From the NCBI GenBank assembly GCA_036511675.1, contig DATCBU010000026.1, positions 1 through 47,967 of the forward strand: DNA of 47,967 bases, given 5' to 3'. The translations under genes and the position numbers were made by a program. The notes below the pieces were generated by a model. That model was not told where the DNA came from and did no database searches. It worked only from the letters and a program-made list of their open reading frames with translations. Positions 16,320 to 23,755 of the stretch are shown one piece after another. Every line of letters begins with the position of its first letter. Positions within the stretch are counted from its first letter, which is position 1. The DNA comes from Chersky-840 sp036511675 (GTDB lineage: Bacteria; Actinomycetota; Acidimicrobiia; Acidimicrobiales; UBA8190).

Positions 16320-17537
16320 TCAGCTCAGGCTGGCAGCGCGGATGTCGGCGTGAAGCTCCAAGGCGACGGTGCCCCGGGAGCGGTCCCGGTTCATCACCTC
16401 GAAAGCCTCTTGCTCTCGACTGTCGTAGAGGATCCCGAGGCGGTCCTTGACCTCCACCTTGATGCTGTAGGTGCCGTCGAGCAACGGCACCCGCTCGAAG
16501 CTCAGATCGGCTCGTCCCGCGCCCACCGGTGCGTCGAAGGGCCGGTCCAGGATCTCGGTGTCGGATCCGAAGATCAGTCTGCCTTCCTGGTCGAAGACCT
16601 CGAGGGCGAAGACCACGCCCGATACCGCTTCGGTGGCCTCGAAGGCTACGTGCACGGTGAGGGGCTCCCACGGCAACAGGTACGGACGCGAGCCCACCCC
16701 GGGGTGCTCGATGTCGACCGAGGAGATCTCGATCGACCGGTGCAACGCCGGCGGGGCCACACTCTCTTCCTCCAGCGACGCCGCCCCGATGCCCCCAGCC
16801 ATGGTGTTGAGGTGCTCGTGGTAGATGCGCACGGCGTCGGCGGCGGGGCCCGAACCGATCATGTCCCCCGAGCTCAGGACGACGGCGAAGTCACAGATCT
16901 GGCGCACGAGGTCCGAGGAATGGGTCACGAACAAGATGGTGCGGCCGTCGTCCTGGAACTCCTTGATCCTGGCCATGCATTTTCTCGAGAACGCCTCGTC
17001 GCCCACGGCCAGCACCTCGTCCACGACCAGGATGTCGGGGTCGACATTGACCGCCACCGCGAAGCCCAGCCTGACGTACATCCCCGACGAGTAGTACTTC
17101 ACCTGATTGTCGATGAATTGCTCCAGCTCGGCGAAGGCCACGATCTCGTCGAAGCGCTTGTCCACGTCCTTCGTCGACAACCCGAGCAGTGACGCATTCA
17201 GGTAGATGTTCTCTCGTCCCGACAACTCGGGCTGGAACCCGGCCCCCAGCTCCAGCAAGGCGGCCAGGCTGCCCCGCACCACGACCTTGCCCTTGGTGGG
17301 CTGGAGGATCCCCGACACGCACTTGAGCAGGGTCGACTTCCCCGAGCCGTTGCGTCCCAGGATCCCCACCGTCTGACCCTCGGGGATCTCGAAGTTGATG
17401 TCCCGCAGCGCATAGAAGTCCTGGTACGGGTTCCGTCCCGCGTGCAGGAACCGCTCCTTGAGCGACTGGTACTTCTCGGTGTAGAGGCGGAACCGCTTGG
17501 TCACGTCCACCACGTCGACGGCGATGTTCGCCGGCAC
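16320..17537 (-). CDS. wzt: ABC polysaccharide exporter ATP-binding subunit with C-terminal Wzt domain
   Basis: A 405-residue ATPase of a polysaccharide/polyol-phosphate/O-antigen export transporter. The GTG start at 17537 has GAGGAG upstream, inside the end of the permease gene. Walker A is GRNGSGKST at about 61-69, the Q-loop region LLELGAGFQPELSGRENI follows, the signature is YSSGM (149-153), Walker B is ILVVDEVLAVGD and the switch His is in FVTHSSDL. Residues of about 255-400 form an extra beta-rich domain (LTVHVAFEATEAVSGVVFAL, LLDGTYSIKVEV) of the type that reads the terminal structure of the glycan in Wzt. The short Wzt-type version lacks this. It is coupled to the permease 5 bp upstream. 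Confidence 0.92.
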   Translation of the reverse strand: MPANIAVDVVDVTKRFRLYTEKYQSLKERFLHAGRNPYQDFYALRDINFEIPEGQTVGILGRNGSGKSTLLKCVSGILQPTKGKVVVRGSLAALLELGAGFQPELSGRENIYLNASLLGLSTKDVDKRFDEIVAFAELEQFIDNQVKYYSSGMYVRLGFAVAVNVDPDILVVDEVLAVGDEAFSRKCMARIKEFQDDGRTILFVTHSSDLVRQICDFAVVLSSGDMIGSGPAADAVRIYHEHLNTMAGGIGAASLEEESVAPPALHRSIEISSVDIEHPGVGSRPYLLPWEPLTVHVAFEATEAVSGVVFALEVFDQEGRLIFGSDTEILDRPFDAPVGAGRADLSFERVPLLDGTYSIKVEVKDRLGILYDSREQEAFEVMNRDRSRGTVALELHADIRAASLS

Positions 17538-17542
17538 CGCGC

Positions 17543-18634
17543 TCAGAGCTCCTCGGCGAAATTGCCCTCGAGGCGCCCGAACACGATCATGGCGCCGACC
17601 AGGAGGGCGAGGGAGACCCCCAGGACGATGAGATCGGACGTCACGTACCAGTGGATCCCGTACCGGGCCATGACCCCGTTGGGGATCAGCTTGTGGATCG
17701 AGTTCCCCGACGGCAGCTTGGTGAGCAGCGTGGAGCGGGGATGGACGACGTTGTAGAAGACCCGCTGGAACGACATCACCACCGGGCTCACCGGGTTGGC
17801 GAAGTACAGCCAGATGAGATGGGTCCCGGGGATCCCGAAGATGGTGTGCTTGATCAGCCCCTGTTGGACCCGGCCTGAGTAGGGGTAGATGCCGGGGATG
17901 GCCCAGAACCACGCCATCAACAGCACCTCGACCAGGTGCTGGGTGTCACGCAGGTAGACGTTGACGGCCGAGAGAAAGACCGCCAAGGCCGCCGCGAACA
18001 CCACGATGGCCGCCAGCGCCGGAATGACGAGCCACAGCACGCTCCAGTCGGGGCGGTGCCAGAAGGCGATCATGAACGCCAGGAGGACGATGGACTGGAA
18101 CAAGAAGAACATGAAGGCGGATCCCACCGCAGCCAGGGAGAGGATCTCGCGAGGGAAGGCGACCTTCTTGACGATGGCCGCGTTGGACACGATCGTGCTG
18201 GTGCCGGTGAGCACGGCCGTCTGGAAGAGGTTCCACACCAACATGGCCGAGAACATGTAGATGACGAAGTTCGGGATCCCGTTGGGCAGGAAGAAGGTGA
18301 ACAGCACGTAGAACACGGCCAAGGTGAGCGCCGGGTTGAGCATGGACCACAAGAACCCCAGGGCCGAGTTCTTGTACTTGACCTTGATCTCTTTGCGGAC
18401 CAGGAAGAAGAACAGCTCCCGCGCCCGCCACAATTCGCCCAGGCGCAGCCAGATGCTCACCCGGGCAGCGACGACTCGGGTCGGCTTGGACCGCCCCGCT
18501 ATGCGCTGGGCACGCTCGGCGATAGCGCGCTCACCGGCGTCCACCCCCACCGGAGCTCCGTCGGTCGCATCGGCACCGGCGGGTGGAGCCGTCGGCTCGA
18601 CCGCGGCCCCGACATCGGATTGGACGTCGGTCAT
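17543..18634 (-). CDS. wzm: ABC polysaccharide exporter permease (Wzm/TagG type)
   Basis: A 363-residue ABC-2 membrane subunit. The ATG at 18634 is chosen because a GGAG lies about 9 bp upstream and the longer frame adds only low-complexity Arg/Ser sequence. A cytoplasmic Ala/Pro-rich N-terminus of about 70 residues leads to the family hallmark ELFFFLVRKEIKVKYKNSALG, then membrane segments LTLAVFYVLFTFFL, FVIYMFSAMLVWNLFQTAVL, FMFFLFQSIVLLAFMIAF, LVIPALAAIVVFAAALAVFL and a last span LIVLGVSLALLVGAMIVF. A periplasmic-type loop of about 50 residues precedes the last span. It exports a lipid-linked glycan together with the ATPase encoded 5 bp downstream. Confidence 0.92.
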   Translation of the reverse strand: MTDVQSDVGAAVEPTAPPAGADATDGAPVGVDAGERAIAERAQRIAGRSKPTRVVAARVSIWLRLGELWRARELFFFLVRKEIKVKYKNSALGFLWSMLNPALTLAVFYVLFTFFLPNGIPNFVIYMFSAMLVWNLFQTAVLTGTSTIVSNAAIVKKVAFPREILSLAAVGSAFMFFLFQSIVLLAFMIAFWHRPDWSVLWLVIPALAAIVVFAAALAVFLSAVNVYLRDTQHLVEVLLMAWFWAIPGIYPYSGRVQQGLIKHTIFGIPGTHLIWLYFANPVSPVVMSFQRVFYNVVHPRSTLLTKLPSGNSIHKLIPNGVMARYGIHWYVTSDLIVLGVSLALLVGAMIVFGRLEGNFAEEL

Positions 18635-18668
18635 CGGATTGCTCCGTTCGAAACCCCGGGCCCCGTGC

Positions 18669-19307
18669 TCAGCGGGCAGCCGCCTGGGGCGTGGAGTGCT
18701 CGATGACCCGGTCGATGAACCCGTAGTCCTTCGCCTCTTCGGCCGTGAACCAGCGGTCACGGTCCGAGTCCGCCTCGATCCGTTCGATGGGCTGACCGGT
18801 GTGGAGAGCGATCCGCTCGGCCATCATCCGCTTGAGGTAGACGATCTGCTCCGCCTGGATGGCGATGTCGGTGGCCTGGCCCTGCATCTGCCCCGAAGGC
18901 TGGTGCATGAGGATCCGGCTGTGGGGAAGGGCGAACCGCTTGCCCGGGGCGCCGGCACACAGCAGGAACTGCCCCATCGACGCGGCCAGTCCGACACAGA
19001 TCGTGCTCACGTCGCAGCTGACGTATTGCATGGTGTCGTAGATGGCGAGCCCGTCGGTGACCGAGCCTCCCGGCGAGTTGACGTACAGGGCGATGTCGCG
19101 CTCGCTGTTCTCGGCCGCCAGGAGGAGGAGCTGTGCACAGACTTGGTTGGCCACCACCTCGTCGATGGCGCTGCCCAGGAAAATGATGCGCTCCTTGAGA
19201 AGGCGCTGGAAGACGTCAGCCGAGGCCAGGTCGGGCAGGTTTCCCGTCCGCATGGTGGGGGGCAGGTCTGCGACCAGGGGAGATGCGTCTGTCAGGTGTG
19301 ATGCCAT
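18669..19307 (-). CDS. clpP: ATP-dependent Clp protease proteolytic subunit
   Basis: A 212-residue serine protease that forms the tetradecameric barrel working with ClpX or ClpC. The catalytic triad aligns with E. coli ClpP: Ser110 in GLAASMGQ, His135 in ILMHQPSGQ and Asp184 in ADSDRDRW. The YVNSPGGSVTDGLAIYDTM oxyanion segment is intact, so the enzyme should be active. A 20-residue leader before TGNLPDLASA may be processed. It is solitary here, with no second clpP, clpX or tig beside it, unlike the usual actinobacterial clpP1-clpP2-clpX arrangement. The exporter permease starts 34 bp downstream on the same strand, so co-transcription is possible. Confidence 0.95.
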   Translation of the reverse strand: MASHLTDASPLVADLPPTMRTGNLPDLASADVFQRLLKERIIFLGSAIDEVVANQVCAQLLLLAAENSERDIALYVNSPGGSVTDGLAIYDTMQYVSCDVSTICVGLAASMGQFLLCAGAPGKRFALPHSRILMHQPSGQMQGQATDIAIQAEQIVYLKRMMAERIALHTGQPIERIEADSDRDRWFTAEEAKDYGFIDRVIEHSTPQAAAR

Positions 19308-19414
19308 GCCACGAGGCTACCCGGGATGCCGGCGCCGGTCGGGCAGGGTGCGGTGGGCGGCCCGATAGGCTCGCCCTGTCCCGACGGGCGGCGCCGTGCC
19401 GGTGGCGGGGCGCT

Positions 19415-19495
19415 GCGGGCGTGGCGGAACGGTAGACGCGCGGGGTTTAGGTCCCCGTCCCTTCGGGGGTGGAGGTTCGACTCCTCTCGCCCGCA
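19415..19495 (+). tRNA. tRNA-Leu(UAG)
   Basis: The acceptor stem GCGGGCG pairs perfectly with CGCCCGC at 19488-19494, with A as discriminator base. The anticodon stem CGGGG/CCCCG encloses loop TTTAGGT, giving anticodon TAG, which reads CUN leucine codons. A class II long variable arm (TCCC-TTCG-GGGG) and a T arm with TTCGACT are present, with one G-U pair. The 3' CCA is not encoded. It lies divergent from clpP. Confidence 0.95.
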
Positions 19496-19564
19496 CTCGA
19501 CTGTCTGATCGCGACCGAAGTCCCGATGTTCAGCACCCGGTCACCAACCTGATGCAATAGAGGG

Positions 19565-21163
19565 GTGATCACGGGCCGCGACATCACCATCGAGATCGGT
19601 GGAAGGACCTTGCTGCGCGACGCGTCATTCATGGTCGGGCCCGACGACAAGGTGGGCCTGGTCGGTCGCAACGGGACGGGCAAGTCGTCATTGGTGTCGG
19701 TCATCTGCGGCCAGGTCCCGCCCCACCTGCGGGTGGCGGGGGACGTGGACGTCCAAGGAACCCTGGGCTTTCTCCCCCAGGTGCCGACGGCAGGGGGCCT
19801 GGGGCTCGAGCCCACCGGCTTCTCGCACGTGCTCTCCGCCCGGGGCCTCGACATCCTCGACGAGGAGATGCACAGGGCCCGCCGGGCGGTGGCGGCCGAC
19901 CCCACCACCGAGGCCATCGCCACCTTCGCCGACCTCGAGGAGCGATACGGGGCCGCCGGGGGTTACAACCTCGAGGGCGACATCGCCCGGCTGGCCGAGG
20001 GGATCGGCCTGCGCCAGGCCATCTTGTTCGACGACATCGACTCGTTGTCCGGTGGCCAACGCCGGCGCGTCGACATCGTCCGGGTCCTGTTCGGGCGCCC
20101 CGACACGCTCGTGCTCGACGAGCCCACCAACCATCTCGACCTCGCCGCCAAGCGGTGGCTCACAGCCGAGCTGTCGCGCTTTGCGGGGGCGATGCTCGTC
20201 ATCAGCCACGACCTCAAACTGCTGGACCGGGTCATCACCAAGGTGCTGAGCGTGGCGGAAGGAGGCCTGCGGGAGTTCAAGGGCAACTACACCGCCTTTC
20301 GCACCCAACTGACCGCCGACATCGAACAGCGCGAGAAGAAGCGGTCCCTCGAGGACCGGCAGATCCGCAAGCTCAGCACCCTGGCCGACTCCATGCGGGC
20401 CAGCACCGAGGACCGGGCCCGCAAGGCCAAGGTTCTCGACCGCCGGGTGGAGAAGATGAAGGGCAATCGCACCGAACTGGTCAAACGCGACCGCAAGACG
20501 CGCTTTCGGCTCCCCACGCCGGCGCGTTCGGGTGCGCTGCCTCTCACCGTGCGCGCTGTGCAGGTCTCCTACGGCACCAAGAAGGTCCTCCTCAACACCG
20601 ATTTCGTCGTGGGACGCGGCGACCGGGTGGTGGTGATCGGCCGCAACGGTGCGGGCAAGAGCAGCCTGTTGCGATGCCTCGCCTCGGTCCAGGCCCCCAC
20701 CCAGGGCTCGGTGGAGGCGGGCCACGCCGTGGCCCTGGGGTACTTCGCCCAGGAGCACGAGCAGTTGGACCCTTCGCTGTGTGCACTGGAGCAGATCGAC
20801 GACAGCGTGCTGCGGACGGTGTCCGAGCGCCGGGCCCTGCTGGGCTCGTTCGGGCTCACCGGAGCGACGGCGGAGCAGCTGCCGGCCTCGCTGTCGGGCG
20901 GGGAGCGGGCCAAGCTCAGCCTGGCCATGTTGTCGGCGGGGCGCGCCAACCTCCTGGTGCTCGACGAACCGACGAACAACCTGGACCCGGCGTCGGTCGA
21001 GGCCGTCGGCGAGATGCTGAGCACGTGGCCCGGCACGGTGGTGGCGGTCAGCCACGACCGACCCTTCGTCGATGCCCTGCGGCCCACCCACGCCCTGCAC
21101 CTGCCCGAGGAGCGCTACGAATTGTGGCGCGAGGAATACCTCGAGGACGTGGAGATGCGATGA
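19565..21163 (+). CDS. ABC-F family ATPase
   Basis: A 532-residue soluble protein with two ABC domains and no membrane span, the layout of ribosome-acting ABC-F proteins. The start is GTG 19565. Domain 1: Walker A GRNGTGKSS, signature LSGGQRRRVD, Walker B TLVLDEPTNHLDL. An inter-domain linker rich in Lys, Arg and Glu (about residues 250-320; IEQREKKRSLEDRQIRKLS) corresponds to the P-site tRNA interaction motif. Domain 2: Walker A GRNGAGKSS, LSGGERAKLSLAM, NLLVLDEPTNNLDP. Members regulate translation or give target-protection antibiotic resistance; which applies cannot be told from sequence. It stands alone after the tRNA gene. Confidence 0.93.
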   Translation: MITGRDITIEIGGRTLLRDASFMVGPDDKVGLVGRNGTGKSSLVSVICGQVPPHLRVAGDVDVQGTLGFLPQVPTAGGLGLEPTGFSHVLSARGLDILDEEMHRARRAVAADPTTEAIATFADLEERYGAAGGYNLEGDIARLAEGIGLRQAILFDDIDSLSGGQRRRVDIVRVLFGRPDTLVLDEPTNHLDLAAKRWLTAELSRFAGAMLVISHDLKLLDRVITKVLSVAEGGLREFKGNYTAFRTQLTADIEQREKKRSLEDRQIRKLSTLADSMRASTEDRARKAKVLDRRVEKMKGNRTELVKRDRKTRFRLPTPARSGALPLTVRAVQVSYGTKKVLLNTDFVVGRGDRVVVIGRNGAGKSSLLRCLASVQAPTQGSVEAGHAVALGYFAQEHEQLDPSLCALEQIDDSVLRTVSERRALLGSFGLTGATAEQLPASLSGGERAKLSLAMLSAGRANLLVLDEPTNNLDPASVEAVGEMLSTWPGTVVAVSHDRPFVDALRPTHALHLPEERYELWREEYLEDVEMR

Positions 21164-21200
21164 GCCCCGAGGCGGGCCCGACCGAGCAAGGAGAGAGATC

Positions 21201-21770
21201 ATGAGCGATGTCACCGACCTGGCCACCGCACAGGCCGAGATCCGGGCGCGGGTGGCCGAGATCGGGGCCGGCCAGTGGGACCTCCCCACACCCTGCGCCC
21301 ATTGGAACGTCCAGGCCCTGGTCGTGCACCTGGTCGAAGGCAGCCGCATGTCGGGGTTGTTGCTCGGGGGCGCATCGGCGGCCGAGAGTTCTGCCGCCTT
21401 CGGCGTGGCGCATGGCCCGGACCTCGGAGTCGAACTCGACGCGGCCATGGCCGATGAGCTCGCCGCCTTCAGCGCCCCGGGGGCCTTCGAGATGACCATC
21501 CACCACCCGGCGGCCGGAGACGTCCCGGGCACCACGCTGTACGGGTTCCGGACCGGCGACTACCTGCTGCACAGTTGGGACGTGGCCCGTGCCACCGGGG
21601 GCGACGAGCGTCTGCACGAGGATCTGGTCCTCTCCACCTGGGAAGCCTTGCAACCGATGGTGCCCTTCATCGGCCAGACCGGCGTGTTCGGGAGCGGCCC
21701 CAGCGGATCGATAGCCGAGGACGCGCCCATGCAGGTGCGGTTGCTGGACCTCACGGGACGAAGGCCGTGA
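21201..21770 (+). CDS. DinB-like/mycothiol-dependent maleylpyruvate isomerase N-domain protein (TIGR03086-like)
   Basis: A 189-residue protein with ATG 21201 preceded by AAGGAGAG. The N-terminal four-helix metal-binding region of this actinobacterial superfamily is recognisable in WDLPTPCAHWNVQALVVHLVEG, which has the conserved PTPCxxWxVxxLxxHL pattern with the metal-binding His. FRTGDYLLHSWDVARATGG carries a second conserved His. Relatives are mycothiol-linked transferases or isomerases acting in thiol-dependent detoxification; no specific substrate can be given. It follows the ABC-F gene by 37 bp and precedes the DUF1697 gene by 10 bp, so the three may be co-transcribed. Confidence 0.8.
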   Translation: MSDVTDLATAQAEIRARVAEIGAGQWDLPTPCAHWNVQALVVHLVEGSRMSGLLLGGASAAESSAAFGVAHGPDLGVELDAAMADELAAFSAPGAFEMTIHHPAAGDVPGTTLYGFRTGDYLLHSWDVARATGGDERLHEDLVLSTWEALQPMVPFIGQTGVFGSGPSGSIAEDAPMQVRLLDLTGRRP

Positions 21771-21780
21771 CGAGCCCGCC

Positions 21781-22314
21781 ATGACCTCGTACGCGGCGAT
21801 GCTCCGCGGGATCAACGTGGGGGGCCACGCCAAGGTGTCCATGGCGGACCTGCGCACCACCTTCGCCGAGATGGGCTTCGGTGCGGCGCGCACCTATATC
21901 CAGAGCGGCAACGTGCTCTTCGCCACATCGACCGCGGCGGCCAAGCTCCGGGCCATGCTCGAAGAAGGGCTCGAGGCCCGGTTCGGCCTCGGGATCAAGG
22001 TCGTGCTCCGCACCGGTCCGCAATTGGCCGAGGTCGTGGCGCGCAATCCGCTGGCGACGGGGGGGCGGGACCCGTCGAAGCTCCACGTCACCTTCCTGGC
22101 GTCGAAACCGGCGACCTCGGCGCCCTCGGGCCTCGACCCCCGAGCCTTCCTTCCCGACGAATTCCGGGTGTCGGGCCGCGAGGTCTACGTGCACTGCCCC
22201 GAGGGCTACGGGCGGACCAAGCTCAACAACGCCTTCTTCGAACGCTCCCTGGACGTGGTGGCCACCACCCGGACGTTGCGGACGGTGACGACGCTGGCGG
22301 ACATGGCGCGCTGA
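21781..22314 (+). CDS. DUF1697 domain protein
   Basis: A 177-residue protein that matches the DUF1697 family over its full length. The N-terminal signature YAAMLRGINVGGHAKVSMADL is followed by ARTYIQSGNVLF, and the middle has the family spacing up to VHCPEGYGRTKLNNAFFE. The family is small, cytoplasmic and of unknown function, and common in Actinobacteria and Firmicutes. Start ATG 21781; 10 bp separate it from the previous stop, with no strong ribosome site. There is nothing unusual in length or composition. A pairing with the upstream TIGR03086-like gene is visible but of unknown meaning. Confidence 0.88.
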   Translation: MTSYAAMLRGINVGGHAKVSMADLRTTFAEMGFGAARTYIQSGNVLFATSTAAAKLRAMLEEGLEARFGLGIKVVLRTGPQLAEVVARNPLATGGRDPSKLHVTFLASKPATSAPSGLDPRAFLPDEFRVSGREVYVHCPEGYGRTKLNNAFFERSLDVVATTRTLRTVTTLADMAR

Positions 22315-22420
22315 AGGCCTTCGGCCCCACCCCCCGGCCCTTCCGGAGCGTCCGAGATTGTCAGGAAATCCACAGGTGGCGTTGAGGGGAGCCACTGCTG
22401 GCACCGGGACACTGATCCCC

Positions 22421-23755
22421 ATGGTCCAGCCGGCCACACTCCGACCCGACGACTTCTCAATGCCCCGTGCCACACCGACGGGGTCCGGAGCGCTCGAGAG
22501 CGAACCCGCCCTCTCCCTGTGGCGGTCGACGGGACCCCAGGTCGACATCGCCATCCCCGTGTACAACGAGGAGGCGGACCTCGAGGCCAGCGTCCGGCGA
22601 CTGCACGCCTATCTGCGCGACGAGCTGCCCTTCAGCTTCCGGATCACGGTGGTGGACAACGCCAGCACCGACTGCACCTGGCCCATTGCCCGCTCCCTCG
22701 AAGAGGAGCTCCCCGATGTGGTGGCACTGCACCTCGAGGAGAAGGGGCGGGGCCGTGCCCTGCGCCATGTATGGACATCCAGCGACGCGGCGGTGCTCGC
22801 CTACATGGACGTCGATCTTTCAACCGCGCTCAGCGCCGTGCTGCCCCTGGTGGCGCCTCTGGTCTCGGGGCACAGCGACATGGCCATCGGCACGCGCCTG
22901 GCCCACGGCTCGCGCGTGGTGCGCGGCACCAAACGCGAAGTCATCTCGCGCTGCTACAACCTCTTGCTGCGCGCCACCTTGGCCGCCGGGTTCTCCGACG
23001 CCCAGTGCGGGTTCAAGGCGATCCGAGCCGACCGGGCCCGCGCCCTGTTGCCACTGGTCAAAGACACCGGATGGTTCTTCGACACCGAGCTCTTGTTCCT
23101 GGCTGAGCGGGCCGGGATGCGCATCCACGAGGTCCCCGTCGACTGGGTCGACGACGCCGACTCCCGTGTCGATCTCCTCGCCACCGCGCTCGACGACCTG
23201 AGAGGCATCGCCCGGCTGCTGCGGGGTCTCGCCACCGGGAGCCTTCCCCTGGCGACGCTGCGGGCTTCGACGGCGGCCGAACAGGCCGTGGACGCCCGTC
23301 CGGGGCTCTTCGCCCAGTTGGCGCGCTTCTCCGCCGTGGGAGTGGTGAGCACCGCCGCCTATGTCGTGCTCTACGTGGTGCTGCGCGCCGGGCTACCCGC
23401 CCTTCTCGCCAACGCCCTCGCCCTGTTGGTCACCGCCCTGGCCAACACCGCCGTCAACCGGCGGGTGACCTTCGGCGTGCGCAGCCGGGACCGACATCTC
23501 CGCCACCAGCTCCAGGGCATCGTCGTGTTCGCCGTCGGACTCGCCCTCACCACCGGGGCACTGGTGGTGCTGCACGCCCTCGCCCCCGGCGCGGGCCGTG
23601 GCCTCGAAGTCGCCGTCCTCGTCACCGCAGGGGTGCTCGCCACGGCGGTGCGCTTCGCGCTCTTCCGGTCGTGGGTGTTCCCCAGCGCCACCCCGCCGTC
23701 ACCAACCCAGCCGTCCCCAGTCCAGCCGTCACCAATGCCGAGGAGCCCACGATGA
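22421..23755 (+). CDS. Polyprenyl-phosphate sugar synthase (GT2, DPM-like) fused to a GtrA membrane domain
   Basis: About 444 residues from ATG 22421; ATG 22460 or TTG 22358 are alternatives. The GT2 domain has VDIAIPVYNEEADLEASVRRL, VVDNASTDCTW and the DxD motif in AYMDVDLSTAL, plus CGFKAIRADRARALLP, typical of dolichyl-phosphate mannose synthase relatives. The C-terminal 130 residues contain the GtrA pattern LARFSAVGVVSTAAYVVLYV, with four hydrophobic segments and NALALLVTALANTAVNRRVTF. The tail is a Ser/Pro repeat (SPTQPSPVQPSPMPRSPR). Such fusions make a lipid-linked monosaccharide and probably flip it. The stop overlaps the next gene's ATG by 4 bp, consistent with supply of donor to that enzyme. 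Confidence 0.87.
   Translation: MVQPATLRPDDFSMPRATPTGSGALESEPALSLWRSTGPQVDIAIPVYNEEADLEASVRRLHAYLRDELPFSFRITVVDNASTDCTWPIARSLEEELPDVVALHLEEKGRGRALRHVWTSSDAAVLAYMDVDLSTALSAVLPLVAPLVSGHSDMAIGTRLAHGSRVVRGTKREVISRCYNLLLRATLAAGFSDAQCGFKAIRADRARALLPLVKDTGWFFDTELLFLAERAGMRIHEVPVDWVDDADSRVDLLATALDDLRGIARLLRGLATGSLPLATLRASTAAEQAVDARPGLFAQLARFSAVGVVSTAAYVVLYVVLRAGLPALLANALALLVTALANTAVNRRVTFGVRSRDRHLRHQLQGIVVFAVGLALTTGALVVLHALAPGAGRGLEVAVLVTAGVLATAVRFALFRSWVFPSATPPSPTQPSPVQPSPMPRSPR

Noticed and set aside
19326..19508. Small open frame over the tRNA gene
   Set aside because: It overlaps the tRNA-Leu fully and encodes no recognisable protein.
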